A DNA stretch of 49,140 nucleotides from Gammaproteobacteria bacterium (GCA_004298065.1 SCRL01000047.1:1-49140), one strand, 5' to 3'. Shown: positions 35,854 through 44,968, numbered from the stretch's first letter. Numbers and translations: made by a program. Notes: generated from the letters alone by a model not told the origin.

Positions 35854-36363
35854 ATGAAACGCAGTTCGATTATCTATCTGTCCACCATCGGCCTGCTGTT
35901 GGGGGTGATCGCCGTCATGGCATATGTCTTTTTAATTGCCGGCAAGACAACCGTGACAGCGGAGGATCCGCGGCGCGCGATCGAGCTCGAACCGCCGGAG
36001 CGCGCGCTGGTGCTGAGCGAAATGCGCGGATTTTTAATCGCGGTGCATAAGATCACCGACGCCGCGGTGCGCAACGATGCCAACGCCATCGCCGCGGCCG
36101 CGAAGCCCATGGGCATGGCGGCCGCGGGCGGCGTTTCGCCGGCGCTCATGACGAAACTCCCGCTCGAATTCAAGCAGCTTGGCCACAGCGTGCATCGGGA
36201 TTTCGACCGGATCGCGCTGGATGCCGAGGCCATGGGCGACACGCGTCATGCGCTGACACAGCTCGGTGAAACCCTCGGAAAATGCGTGGCCTGTCACGCC
36301 GCGTACCAGCTCATCGCGCCAGATACAACGCAGTTGATGGGAATCAAGGCGGGCGGCTCATAA
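35854..36363 (+). CDS. Membrane-anchored cytochrome c'-like class II cytochrome c
   Basis: 169 residues. One uncleaved N-terminal TM helix (about 6-30), then a helical domain with the single heme motif CVACHAAYQ (144-148) near the C-terminus, as in cytochrome c'. Such cytochromes bind or buffer NO and help nitrite-respiring cells, which fits the FNR-like promoter and the nir genes in the same window. Its stop codon overlaps the next ATG. Confidence 0.8.
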   Translation: MKRSSIIYLSTIGLLLGVIAVMAYVFLIAGKTTVTAEDPRRAIELEPPERALVLSEMRGFLIAVHKITDAAVRNDANAIAAAAKPMGMAAAGGVSPALMTKLPLEFKQLGHSVHRDFDRIALDAEAMGDTRHALTQLGETLGKCVACHAAYQLIAPDTTQLMGIKAGGS

Positions 36364-37004
36364 TGCGCGTTAGGGTGCCATTCATGGATGAGGTGCGTTT
36401 CGATTCCCGGGTCGTAGGGTATACCCTGCGCGGCAGCCGTTACCTGAACATCACCAACCGCTGCACGTTGCGCTGTGCTTTCTGTCCCAAGTTCAACGGC
36501 GAGTGGACCGTGCGCGACTACAACCTGCGGTTGCGCGGCGAGGAACCCGCGACCGACGACATCGTTGTCGCCGTCGGCGACCCGGACGAGATCGACGAAG
36601 TGGTGTTCTGCGGTCTGGGTGAACCGACGTTGCGGCTTTATACCCTCATCGACGTGGCCGCGCGCCTGCGCGGGGAGGTCCCGCGCGTGCGCGTCAACAC
36701 CGACGGTTTGGCAAATCTCGTGTACGGGCGTGACGTGACACCGGATTTCGAGGACATCGTCCAGTCGCTGTCGGTGTCGCTCAACGCCCAGGACGAGGCC
36801 ACCTACAATCGCCACTGCCGGCCGCTGCTGCCTGGCGCGTACGACGCCGTGCTCGACTTTGCGCGCCGCGCGCGCGAGTTCGTGCCCGAGGTCACGCTCA
36901 CCGCCATTGACGGTCTCCCGGGCGTGGACATCGACGCCTGTCGAAAGATCGCCGACGACCTCGGCGTGGGTTTCCGCCGGCGCGTGCTCGGCGTCGTCGG
37001 CTGA
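36363..37004 (+). CDS. Radical SAM protein of the TatD-associated type
   Basis: 213 residues. The radical SAM motif is CTLRCAFCPKF, followed by FCGLGEPTLR (SAM-binding GGEP equivalent). The short length and NITNRCTLRC opening match the TatD-linked radical SAM family, but no tatD lies beside it. Product unknown. The start overlaps the cytochrome stop (TAATG); an ATG 21 bases later is also possible. Its place between the cytochrome and ubiU genes suggests an anaerobic role. Confidence 0.8.
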   Translation: MRVRVPFMDEVRFDSRVVGYTLRGSRYLNITNRCTLRCAFCPKFNGEWTVRDYNLRLRGEEPATDDIVVAVGDPDEIDEVVFCGLGEPTLRLYTLIDVAARLRGEVPRVRVNTDGLANLVYGRDVTPDFEDIVQSLSVSLNAQDEATYNRHCRPLLPGAYDAVLDFARRAREFVPEVTLTAIDGLPGVDIDACRKIADDLGVGFRRRVLGVVG

Positions 37005-37010
37005 TTTCCC

Positions 37011-38006
37011 GTGGAGCTTGTCTGTCCGGCCGGAAGCCTTCCGGCGCTCAAGGCCGCGGTCGACCACGGCGCCGACGCCGTGTACATCGGTTTTCGCGAC
37101 GGCACCAACGCGCGCAACTTCCCCGGCCTCAACTTTGACCGCGACGAGGCGCGCAGCGGCATCGAGTATGCGCGTCGCGCCGGGCGCAAGGTGTTTCTCG
37201 CGCTCAACACCTATCCCGCGCCCGCGCAATGGGACCGTTGGTGCGCGGCCGTGGACCAGGCCGCAGGGTTGGGCGTGGACGCGCTCATCCTCGCCGACCC
37301 CGGGCTCATGCATTACTGCGCGCAGACTCATCCGCGCCAGCGGCTGCACCTGTCGGTGCAGGGTTCGGCCACGAACGCCGAGGCGATCGCGTTTTACGCG
37401 CGCCAGTTCGGTGTGCAACGCGTGGTGTTGCCGCGCGTGCTGTCGTTGCAGCAGGTGCGCGCGATCATCCAGCGTGTCGGTGTCGAAGTGGAAGTGTTCG
37501 GCTTCGGCAGCCTGTGCGTGATGGTCGAGGGCCGCTGCCAGTTGTCGTCCTACGTCACCGGCGCCTCGCCCAACATGAGCGGCGTGTGCTCGCCGGCGTA
37601 TGCCGTGCGCTGGGAGGAAACGCCGGCGCAACGGCGCTCGCGCCTGAACGGTGTGCTTATCGATGCCTACCGCCCCGGCGAGCCCGCGGGCTACCCGACA
37701 TTGTGCAAGGGACGATTCGAGGTCGGCGGTCATACCTATTACGCCATCGAGGAGCCGACCAGCCTGAACGTGCTCGACATCCTGCCGCAGTTGCAGCAAG
37801 CGGGCGTGGCCGCAATCAAGGTCGAGGGGCGTCAGCGCAGCCCGGCCTATGTGGCGCACGTCACGCGCACGCTGCGCGCCGCGCTCGACGCCAGCGCGCG
37901 CGATCCCGCGGGCTACGCGCCGCGGCCCGAGTGGATCGCGGCGCTCGACAAGGTTGCCGAGGGCGCGTGCCACACGCTCGGCGCCTATCACCGGCCGTGG
38001 CAATGA
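37011..38006 (+). CDS. ubiU: UbiU, O2-independent ubiquinone hydroxylation (U32 family)
   Basis: UbiU and UbiV form a [4Fe-4S] heterodimer that hydroxylates the ubiquinone ring without O2. 331 residues, GTG start. The four cluster cysteines fall at C169, C176, C193 and C232, the same numbers I recall for E. coli UbiU. The U32 signature is FGFGSLCVMVEGRC...SSYVTG. It overlaps ubiV as ATGA, in an operon headed by an FNR-like box, matching the anaerobic role. Confidence 0.93.
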   Translation: MELVCPAGSLPALKAAVDHGADAVYIGFRDGTNARNFPGLNFDRDEARSGIEYARRAGRKVFLALNTYPAPAQWDRWCAAVDQAAGLGVDALILADPGLMHYCAQTHPRQRLHLSVQGSATNAEAIAFYARQFGVQRVVLPRVLSLQQVRAIIQRVGVEVEVFGFGSLCVMVEGRCQLSSYVTGASPNMSGVCSPAYAVRWEETPAQRRSRLNGVLIDAYRPGEPAGYPTLCKGRFEVGGHTYYAIEEPTSLNVLDILPQLQQAGVAAIKVEGRQRSPAYVAHVTRTLRAALDASARDPAGYAPRPEWIAALDKVAEGACHTLGAYHRPWQ

Positions 38007-38893
38007 AGCTTTCGCTCGGCCCGATTCTCTATTTCTGGGACCGCGACACGGTCCTGGACTTTTATGCGCGTGCGGCCGATGCACCGGTGGATATCGTTTA
38101 TCTCGGCGAGACCGTGTGCTCCAAGCGCCGGGCACTGCGCGCGGAAGACTGGCTCGGTATTGCCGAGCGACTCGAAGCGGCGGGCAAGGAGGTCGTGCTC
38201 TCGACACTGACGCTGATCGAGGCCGAGTCCGAGCTCGGCGCGATGCGCCGGCTGTGCGAGAACGGCCGGTTTACGGTCGAAGCGAACGACGTGGGCGCGG
38301 TGAACCTGCTCGCCGGCGGCGCGGGTTTTGTTGCCGGGCCGCATCTGAACGTCTACAACGCCGGGACACTCGACATGCTGGCGCAGGCCGGCGCACGTCG
38401 CTGGGTGTTGCCGGTGGAACTGGGTCGCGAGGAATTGGCCGCGTTGCAAGCGGCACGCCCGGCGGGAATGGAGACGGAAGTATTCGCCTTCGGGCGCCTG
38501 CCGCTCGCGTTCGCCGCGCGCTGTTTCACCGCGCGCGCCCATAATGTGTCCAAAGACGACTGCGGGTTTTGTTGCGCCGATTACGCCGACGGCATGCTGC
38601 TCTCGACGCAGGAAGGCAAGCCGTTTCTCATACTGAACGGCATCCAGACCCAGTCGGCCGAGACCTGCAACCTCGTGGCCGAGCTGCCGGAAATGCAGCG
38701 GCTCGGCGTGGACGTGGCGCGCATTTCACCGCAGGCGACCGGCACGTTTGAAATAGCGGAAATATTCCGCGCCGTGCTCGACGATGCGCTCGATTCAAAC
38801 ACGGGCCGCGCGCGACTGGCGGCGTATGCGCCTCACCAGTCGTGCAACGGCTATTGGTATGGCCGGCCCGGAATGGACTGGATCAACCCTTAG
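38003..38893 (+). CDS. ubiV: UbiV, O2-independent ubiquinone hydroxylation (U32 family)
   Basis: Partner of UbiU. 296 residues. Likely cluster ligands are C39 (GETVCSKR), C174, C187 and C191 (ARCFTARAHNVSKDDCGFCC), the E. coli spacing shifted by six after the first. Last gene of the operon; its 3' end overlaps convergently with ubiT by 11 bases. Confidence 0.92.
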   Translation: MKLSLGPILYFWDRDTVLDFYARAADAPVDIVYLGETVCSKRRALRAEDWLGIAERLEAAGKEVVLSTLTLIEAESELGAMRRLCENGRFTVEANDVGAVNLLAGGAGFVAGPHLNVYNAGTLDMLAQAGARRWVLPVELGREELAALQAARPAGMETEVFAFGRLPLAFAARCFTARAHNVSKDDCGFCCADYADGMLLSTQEGKPFLILNGIQTQSAETCNLVAELPEMQRLGVDVARISPQATGTFEIAEIFRAVLDDALDSNTGRARLAAYAPHQSCNGYWYGRPGMDWINP

Positions 38894-39389
38894 GGGAAGG
38901 GCGATGGCGGTGCAGATGGCCCATCAGCGCAACGGCCGGACCGGAAAGGCGTTTGCCGAGCACCGCGCGCACGTGCGCTTCGAAATCGTAGTCGAGCGCA
39001 TCCAGCAGATTCTTCACGTGCAGCCCGGTTTCGGTATCGCCCTCGATGGAGAGCCGGCGCTGGAAGAAGAGCGTGTCCGGATCCTCGGCGCGGGTGGCGA
39101 GCTTCCAGAAGTCGGCCAGCGGGCCGCGGATGGTGACGTCCGGCGCTCTTCCGTGCGCGGCCAGCAGGCGATCGCCGCGAATGACGAAATCGATGCGATT
39201 CGGTACGTCGCTAACCTCGATGCGCACCGCCTTGCCGTCGAGCGCCGGCAGCCGGCGCGCGAGCGTCTGGCCGCGCATCAGATGGTTAAAGGCGCGCGCG
39301 AACACCTGCGCGTGCACCGCGTCGGGCAACAGGCGCAGCGGCCACCGCAGGGCCGCGGCGACCGGGGCAGAAAGATTGATGGGCAGCAT
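38883..39389 (-). CDS. ubiT: UbiT, SCP2-domain accessory factor for anaerobic ubiquinone synthesis
   Basis: 168 residues with an SCP2 sterol-carrier-like lipid-binding domain (LPALDGKAVRIEV, PDVTIRGPLADFWKLA, LFFQRRLSIEGDTETGLHVKNLLDAL). UbiT (YhbT) binds ubiquinone precursors for the UbiUV pathway. The start at 39389 (MLPINLSAP) fits the family; longer frames read into the ubiD antisense. An FNR box lies about 43 bases upstream. Confidence 0.9.
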   Translation of the reverse strand: MLPINLSAPVAAALRWPLRLLPDAVHAQVFARAFNHLMRGQTLARRLPALDGKAVRIEVSDVPNRIDFVIRGDRLLAAHGRAPDVTIRGPLADFWKLATRAEDPDTLFFQRRLSIEGDTETGLHVKNLLDALDYDFEAHVRAVLGKRLSGPAVALMGHLHRHRPSPKG

Positions 39390-39425
39390 GGTTGCGCATG
39401 ATTTCCCACGCCACCTGCAACGTAA

Positions 39426-39439
39426 TTGATCCACATCAA
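39426..39439. promoter_or_regulatory. Perfect FNR/DNR box between ubiT and ubiD
   Basis: TTGAT-CCAC-ATCAA matches the consensus at all ten positions. Towards ubiD, TAACGT (39462-39467) is a possible -10, giving a start about three bases before the ATG. Towards ubiT, class II spacing also lands at the ATG. Both mRNAs would be almost leaderless. Confidence 0.85.
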
Positions 39440-39476
39440 GCAGACCGCGGATTCCATCGCCTAACGTGAATGCTCC

Positions 39477-40943
39477 ATGAGCTACGTCGATTTGCGCGAT
39501 TTCCTGCACGACCTTGAGGCCGCGGGCGACCTCAAGCGCGTACGCGTGCCGGTGGACCCGGTGCTGGAGATGACCGAAATCTGCAACCGCGCGCTCCGGC
39601 GCGGGGGGCCGGCGCTGTTGTTCGAGCAGCCGAAGGGATCGGCTATTCCGCTGCTCGGAAATCTCTTCGGCACCACGCGGCGCGTGGCCCAGGCCATCGG
39701 CCGTGAGTCGATCGACCAGCTGCGCGACGTCGGGCGGCTGCTGGCGTTCCTCAAGGAGCCGCAGATGCCACGCGGGTTCCGCGAGATCCTCGAGAAGCTG
39801 CCGTCCCTGCGCCAGGTGCTGAACGTGCCGCCCAAGCGCCTGCGCGATGCGGCCTGCCGCGAGCATGTTTTCGAGGCCGCGGACGTGGATTTGTCGATGC
39901 TTCCGATCCAGCACTGCTGGCCGGAGGATGCCGGGCGGCTGATCAGCTTCGGACTCGTCATCACGCGCGGGCCGTACAAGGAGCGCCAGAACATCGGCAT
40001 CTACCGCCAGCAGGTGATCGGCCGGAACAAGGTCATCATGCGCTGGCTGCACCATCGCGGCGGCGCGCTCGATTTCCGCGAGTTCCAGGAGGCGAACCCG
40101 GGCAAGCCGTTCCCGGTGGCGGTGGTGATCGGCGCCGATCCGGCCACGCTGCTCGCGGCGGTCACGCCGATCCCGGACACGATCTCGGAATTCGAGTTCG
40201 CGGGCCTGTTGCGCGGCGCGCGCAGCGAGATCATCCCCGACCGTTCAGGCACGCTCTCGATTCCGGCCAGCGCCGAGATCGTGCTCGAGGGCTATATTTA
40301 TCCGGGCGAAACCGCGCTCGAGGGGCCGTTCGGCGACCACACCGGTTACTACAACGCGCAGGATACGTTCCCGGTGTTCACCGTCGAGCGCCTGACGCAC
40401 CGCGACCAGCCGATTTACCACTCGAGTTACATGGGGCGCTCGCCGTACGACGAGCCGTCGGTGCTGGCGATGGGGTTGAACGAGGTATTCATCCCGCTGC
40501 TGCAGAAGCAGTTCCCCGAGATCGTGGACTTTTATCTTCCGCCCGAGGCGTGTTCGTACCGCGTGGCGGTGGTCTCGATCAAGAAACGCTATCCCGGCCA
40601 CGCGCGGCGCATGATGTTCGCGGTGTGGTCGTACCTGCGCCAGTTCACCTACACCAAGTTCGTGATCGTGGTGGACGACGACATCAACGCGCGCGACTGG
40701 AAGGACGTTGTCTGGGCCATGAGCACGCGCATGGATCCGGCGCGCGATTCGCTCGTGGTGGAGAACACGCCGATCGACTACCTCGACTTCGCGAGCCCGC
40801 AACCGAGTCTCGGCGGCAAGCTCGGTCTCGATGCCACCAATAAATGGCCGGGCGAGACGAACCGCCCCTGGGGCCGGCCGATCACGATGAGCAGCGCAGT
40901 GCAGAAGCGCGTGGACGAGTTGTGGTCTCAGCTCGGAATCTAA
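39477..40943 (+). CDS. ubiD: UbiD, 4-hydroxy-3-polyprenylbenzoate decarboxylase
   Basis: Prenyl-FMN-dependent decarboxylase of ubiquinone synthesis. 488 residues, full length. Signature segments are [39 protein letters not shown] and the C-terminal [12 protein letters not shown]. No ubiX is in the window. Its place opposite ubiT, sharing a perfect FNR box, links it to the O2-independent pathway. Confidence 0.95.
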   Translation: MSYVDLRDFLHDLEAAGDLKRVRVPVDPVLEMTEICNRALRRGGPALLFEQPKGSAIPLLGNLFGTTRRVAQAIGRESIDQLRDVGRLLAFLKEPQMPRGFREILEKLPSLRQVLNVPPKRLRDAACREHVFEAADVDLSMLPIQHCWPEDAGRLISFGLVITRGPYKERQNIGIYRQQVIGRNKVIMRWLHHRGGALDFREFQEANPGKPFPVAVVIGADPATLLAAVTPIPDTISEFEFAGLLRGARSEIIPDRSGTLSIPASAEIVLEGYIYPGETALEGPFGDHTGYYNAQDTFPVFTVERLTHRDQPIYHSSYMGRSPYDEPSVLAMGLNEVFIPLLQKQFPEIVDFYLPPEACSYRVAVVSIKKRYPGHARRMMFAVWSYLRQFTYTKFVIVVDDDINARDWKDVVWAMSTRMDPARDSLVVENTPIDYLDFASPQPSLGGKLGLDATNKWPGETNRPWGRPITMSSAVQKRVDELWSQLGI

Positions 40944-41149
40944 ACCGCTTTTCACTCCTGTAAGCGCGCCCGGCTTTGGTGCGCATGCCCCAGACGTGCA
41001 CCGAGTTGGTAATCCGTTAGGCAGTAGTTCCGTGCCTCCCGCCCGCCCACCCACCTGAAATTTTTCGGAATTCCGCAGGATTGCGGCGCAGATGTCCTCC
41101 CGTCGCCGGCACAGGAATGCTGGCCCGCGGATTGCTACCGGAAGGGAGT

Positions 41150-42358
41150 ATGTCTGTCACGGCGCGCCTTCCCGAGGTCGCCACGCACCAGTCGTGGCGC
41201 GACCAGCTTGAGCTCCTTCTGGCTTCGACCGGCGAAGGGATCTATGGCGTCGACCTCGACGGCCGGTGCGTGTTTATCAATCGCGCCGGCGCGGAGATCC
41301 TCGGCTACCGGCCGGGGCAGGTGCTGGGGCGCAACATGCACGACCTCATGCACCACACCCGCGCCGACGGCTCGCACTATCCCGTCGACGAGTGCCCGAT
41401 CTACCAGGCGTTTCGCCAGGGCGAATCCTGCCGCCTCGATTGCGACGTGCTGTGGCGCGCCGACGGCAGCCATTTTCACGCCGAATATTCGTCCTATCCG
41501 ATCCGCGACGGTGACCGCATCATCGGCGCGGTGGTCACGTTCGTCGACGTCTCCGAGCGCAAACACGCCGAGGAACTGCTCAAGCGCGCGCACGACGAGC
41601 TCGAACGGCGCGTCGCCGAGCGCACGCAGGAGCTGACCGACGCGCTCGCCGAGGTCGCGCGCACCAACGAGCGCCTGCGGCGGCTGTCGGCGCACTTGCA
41701 GACAGTGCGCGAGGACGAACGCTCGCGCATCGCGCGCGAGATCCACGACGAGCTCGGAAGCGTGCTGGTGGCGCTCAAGCTCGACGTCGGCTGGCTCAAG
41801 ACCAGGCTCGCGGCGCAGCCGGAGCTGGTCGCCAAGACCGCGTCCATGGCCGGGCTGATCGACACCGCCGTGACCGAGGTCGGACGGATCATCACCGACC
41901 TGCGCCCGTCGATCCTCGATCACCAGGGCCTGTGGGCGGCGCTGGAGTGGCACGCGCAGGAATTTCTGCAGGCGACCGGACTGCGCGGCGGGTTGGAGCT
42001 GCGCATCGAGCCGGAGGCGCCGGCGCCGGACGGCGCGCTCGCGACCGGCACCTACCGCATTTTTCAGGAAATTCTCAACAACGTCGCGCGCCATGCGAAC
42101 GCCACCGCAGTCGAGATGCGCGTGAGCGCCGATGCACGCGGATTAGTGATTCGTGTGCGCGACAACGGCCGCGGCATCACGCTGGAACATTTGCGCCATC
42201 CCGACGCGCACGGCGTGCTCGGCATGAGCGAGCGCGCGCGCCACTTCGGCGGCCGGCTCGCGATCGGACCGGCCGCGAGCGGCGGCACGCGCGTGCGCGT
42301 GTGGCTGCCGCTTTCGCACGAGCAAGGGGACACGAATGATCCGGCTGCTGATCTGTGA
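41150..42358 (+). CDS. PAS sensor histidine kinase, NarX-like HisKA_3 type
   Basis: 402 residues, no TM helix, so cytosolic. PAS domain at about 15-140, then a coiled coil (about 140-185), then HisKA_3 with the phospho-acceptor His199 in RIAREIHDELGS, and HATPase motifs EILNNVARHA and DNGRG. Start 41150 behind GAAGGGAG; an in-frame upstream ATG has none. It overlaps the response regulator gene by 23 bases. The PAS cysteines (DECPIYQ, ESCRLDC) could hold a redox signal. Confidence 0.9.
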   Translation: MSVTARLPEVATHQSWRDQLELLLASTGEGIYGVDLDGRCVFINRAGAEILGYRPGQVLGRNMHDLMHHTRADGSHYPVDECPIYQAFRQGESCRLDCDVLWRADGSHFHAEYSSYPIRDGDRIIGAVVTFVDVSERKHAEELLKRAHDELERRVAERTQELTDALAEVARTNERLRRLSAHLQTVREDERSRIAREIHDELGSVLVALKLDVGWLKTRLAAQPELVAKTASMAGLIDTAVTEVGRIITDLRPSILDHQGLWAALEWHAQEFLQATGLRGGLELRIEPEAPAPDGALATGTYRIFQEILNNVARHANATAVEMRVSADARGLVIRVRDNGRGITLEHLRHPDAHGVLGMSERARHFGGRLAIGPAASGGTRVRVWLPLSHEQGDTNDPAADL

Positions 42359-42977
42359 CGACCACGCGATCGTGCGCCAGGGGCTGAAGCAGGTCCTGGC
42401 CGACGCCCCGGACCTCGCGGTCGCGGCCGAGGCCGGCGACGGTCCGGAGGCGATCCGAATCGCCCGTGACGGCGGCATCGATGTCGTCCTGCTGGATATT
42501 GCCCTCCCGGGACGCGACGGGCTGGACGTGCTGAAGCAGCTGCACCAGGAATTCCCCCGGCTTCCGGTCCTGATCGTTTCGACCTACCCGGAGAAGCAGT
42601 ACGCCTTGCGCAGCCTGCGCCTCGGTGCCGTCGGATACCTTAATAAGGGCGCCGATCCCGCCGAGCTTGTCACCGCTATCCGCAAGGTCGCGCAGGGCGG
42701 GATGTTCGTGAGCCCGACGGTCGCGGAATCGCTGGCCGCGGCCATGCGCAAGGACAGCGGCCAGCCGCCGCACGAACAGCTGTCGCAGCGCGAGTACCAG
42801 GTGTTCACGCTCATCGCCGCTGGCAAGTCGCTCACCGACATCGCCGCGCAGTTGTCGTTGAGCCTGAACACCGTCAGCACCTATCGCGCGCGGGTGATGG
42901 AGAAGATCAACACCCACAACGACGTCGAGACCGCGCTGTATGCGGTACGTCATCATTTGGTGAGTATGGCGTCGTGA
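42336..42977 (+). CDS. NarL/FixJ-family response regulator
   Basis: 213 residues. The receiver has the acidic pair D8/D9, phospho-acceptor D54 (VVLLDIALPG) and K104 (LNKGAD). The C-terminal LuxR-type helix-turn-helix is LSQREYQVFTLIAAGKSLTDIA through LNTVSTYRARVMEKI. Translationally coupled to the PAS kinase, its probable partner. Targets are not evident. Confidence 0.92.
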   Translation: MIRLLICDDHAIVRQGLKQVLADAPDLAVAAEAGDGPEAIRIARDGGIDVVLLDIALPGRDGLDVLKQLHQEFPRLPVLIVSTYPEKQYALRSLRLGAVGYLNKGADPAELVTAIRKVAQGGMFVSPTVAESLAAAMRKDSGQPPHEQLSQREYQVFTLIAAGKSLTDIAAQLSLSLNTVSTYRARVMEKINTHNDVETALYAVRHHLVSMAS

Positions 42978-43110
42978 CGAGGAATAGTTAAAAAAGCGAC
43001 CAGGGGTGTTTAAGAATAAACGGGGTCTTGGTTCCCCGGATACGTGAGGCGGTATCTGCCAGGGTTTTTGGAATAGTTTTCAATAGTTGACAACAGATTC
43101 GATATATGAT

Positions 43111-43134
43111 ACGGTCTGCACAAGTGCAGACCGT
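43111..43134. other. Perfect 11-bp-arm palindrome downstream of the AbiEii gene
   Basis: ACGGTCTGCAC (43111-43121) and its exact complement (43124-43134), separated by AA. A TTGACA lies at 43087-43092, with 17 bases to TACGGT, so a plus-strand promoter overlapping the palindrome is conceivable. No T tract on either side argues against a simple terminator. Confidence 0.7.
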
Positions 43135-43149
43135 AGCAAGTATCCTTAT

Positions 43150-43983
43150 TTAATAACCAAGCTCCGAAACTAAGAGCCGGAGTTGTTCAAGATAGAACTC
43201 AAATGGTTGTGTTGCCTCTTTGACGGTCGCTTCGACAGAGCCGAAGTGCGATGCTTGGAATGCTACAAAATCAGGCTCAAAGATATCCTTTAGCAAATTC
43301 AAGGAAACGCCTTTAGCCTCAAACACTCGCGGTAGATGACGCTTAAGCTCATCATAAAGTTCTGTTGACCGATATTTTCTTACAAGCTGGTAAATATCGA
43401 AGAAATCACGTGCTCGATTTTTGAGCCTCCCATAAGGATACTTAGGATGTTGCTGGCAGATGGCCCTAAGTTTCTCAAGAATTAATAGCGGTGTTGAGTA
43501 GCACGTTACCACTGAACCATCTATTTCTACTTTCTCTGTGCTGTTGCAGTACTCATATTCGCTGATTTCAATCTCGTTCTTACTTGATGCCGCACCGTCC
43601 GGAATCATTGCAGCTCGGCGTTTGTATTCCAAATCACGTGAACTAAATTCAACTTCTATCAATTTAAATTCGAAATACCAACCCGCCCAAAACCTTGGCT
43701 GAGTTTCTGCCGGTTCCCGCGGTTTCTTTTTGAATTCTGTATCGAATACTTCGAATCCCAATCTCAGGAAATGCTCGCTTAATGTGGCTGCTACATACGA
43801 AAAATACTGATCTGGATTTTCTATTTCATCACTAATTGAGAAATCAATATCAGTAGATAGTCGCGTATCTATATTCTGGACCAGAAATAATGCTGTGCCA
43901 CCCTTCAATACGAGAGTCCGCCTGAGGATTTCATTGGAAAATAGCGCCACTACGCATTCACGTATGACTTCTTCAATTGTCAT
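43150..43983 (-). CDS. AbiEii-type nucleotidyltransferase toxin
   Basis: 277 residues. AbiEii toxins are nucleotidyltransferases acting in type IV toxin-antitoxin/abortive infection systems. The motifs are present: LVLKGGTALF (GGT 28-30), RLSTDIDFSI (D45 and D47), LLILEKLRAI and RARDFFDIYQL. Base composition is clearly AT-rich compared with flanks, indicating acquisition. The start overlaps the antitoxin stop as ATGA. Confidence 0.9.
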   Translation of the reverse strand: MTIEEVIRECVVALFSNEILRRTLVLKGGTALFLVQNIDTRLSTDIDFSISDEIENPDQYFSYVAATLSEHFLRLGFEVFDTEFKKKPREPAETQPRFWAGWYFEFKLIEVEFSSRDLEYKRRAAMIPDGAASSKNEIEISEYEYCNSTEKVEIDGSVVTCYSTPLLILEKLRAICQQHPKYPYGRLKNRARDFFDIYQLVRKYRSTELYDELKRHLPRVFEAKGVSLNLLKDIFEPDFVAFQASHFGSVEATVKEATQPFEFYLEQLRLLVSELGY

Positions 43984-44930
43984 CTAAAAAGACCTTTAGG
44001 GTAGTACACGCCCCACAATTGATCGAACTCCCACCCAAGTTTATATCCCTTAGCAAGATAAAACTTGTGCTTTGGAATACCGAAGTGGGATTTCCATTTC
44101 TCTGCGTAAGTAGGTGAAACTAGCCGATCTAGCAGTAATCCAACCCGCTGCCAATGTGGATACTTAAAATGCAGTTTAGTGTACAGCTCAATGAGCGTGC
44201 CAATTTCAATTCGGTCAGCCGCTCGCCTCATCGCATCGACTGCATTTGCAATTCCACCCGCATTCTCTGGCGCAGAGATACAGTCAAGCAAGGTTCTCTC
44301 TAGTCCTGTGATACGAATCTGAACCTTCACTTGCTTGAATGGAATAAGGCGAGATTCAACACCAGCATTGCCAGTGTATGCCCTGGCCAAGAATACAAAT
44401 CGATATTCACCAAACGAGGCTACATTAGGATGTTCTTTTGGCAGCTTTACAAACGCGTCACGTAGTTCAAATTCATCAAAGCTCTCTGGGGCAGCAGACT
44501 TGTAGGAAGTGCCGGATCTCTCAGTTGCGATATAAAAGGTGTGGGGAACTTGTTCTGTGAGTTCATTCCAAAAAAGAGCGGTTTGATAACAGAGATATGA
44601 TCTGGGGCTGAACGCAACTGCTATCTCTAGCGGGTTCGCATCACTGTTTGGTAGTGACGAGTATAGATTTATCTTTTTTGACCCCTTCCATCGAAGCGCG
44701 AGCTTATTCAAGCCCTCAGTAAGAACCCGAGTTTTCAGACGGTAAATTCCGTTAGCCGATAGATTTTGTTCTTGACCGAACTGATCTATGACAGGCGCGA
44801 GTTCTTCGTAACGTCTGGGGGTATGAAGGAGCAATAGCAGCTCCCTATATAGTTTTGGTTCGTTCTTCGAGTTGACCGAAATTCTTTTTTCGGATCGACC
44901 GAGTTTTTCTGAGGAGTTCTTAACTGGCAC
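43980..44930 (-). CDS. AbiEi-type antitoxin/transcriptional regulator
   Basis: About 316 residues if GTG at 44930 is used; the start is uncertain. An N-terminal winged-helix-like region (LYRELLLLLHTPRRYEELAP) precedes a long AbiEi C-terminal domain (RITGLERTLLDCISAPENAGG, PHWQRVGLLLDRL). AbiEi represses its own operon and neutralises AbiEii. An ATG at 44960 exists in frame but reads through the operator palindrome and upstream of the likely transcription start. A TTG at about codon 42 would be too short. Confidence 0.78.
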   Translation of the reverse strand: MPVKNSSEKLGRSEKRISVNSKNEPKLYRELLLLLHTPRRYEELAPVIDQFGQEQNLSANGIYRLKTRVLTEGLNKLALRWKGSKKINLYSSLPNSDANPLEIAVAFSPRSYLCYQTALFWNELTEQVPHTFYIATERSGTSYKSAAPESFDEFELRDAFVKLPKEHPNVASFGEYRFVFLARAYTGNAGVESRLIPFKQVKVQIRITGLERTLLDCISAPENAGGIANAVDAMRRAADRIEIGTLIELYTKLHFKYPHWQRVGLLLDRLVSPTYAEKWKSHFGIPKHKFYLAKGYKLGWEFDQLWGVYYPKGLFR

Positions 44931-44968
44931 TGTACACGTACAGTGCCAGTTTTTACACAAAATGTCAA
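44922..44968 (-). promoter_or_regulatory. AbiE promoter and palindromic operator
   Basis: AACTGGCACTGTAC (44922-44935) and its exact complement (44938-44951) are separated by AC. On the minus strand TTGACA (44963-44968) with a 17-base spacer puts the -10 (CACTGT, 44940-44945) inside the palindrome. This is the arrangement expected for AbiEi autorepression. Confidence 0.75.

Noticed and set aside
36294-38207. 637-codon minus-strand open frame over the radical SAM and ubiU/ubiV genes
   Set aside because: Arg/His/Ala-rich composition and full overlap with recognised genes mark it as an antisense artefact.
43021-43038. CGGGG/CCCCG hairpin after the response regulator gene
   Set aside because: Only five base pairs and no T tract; too weak to call.
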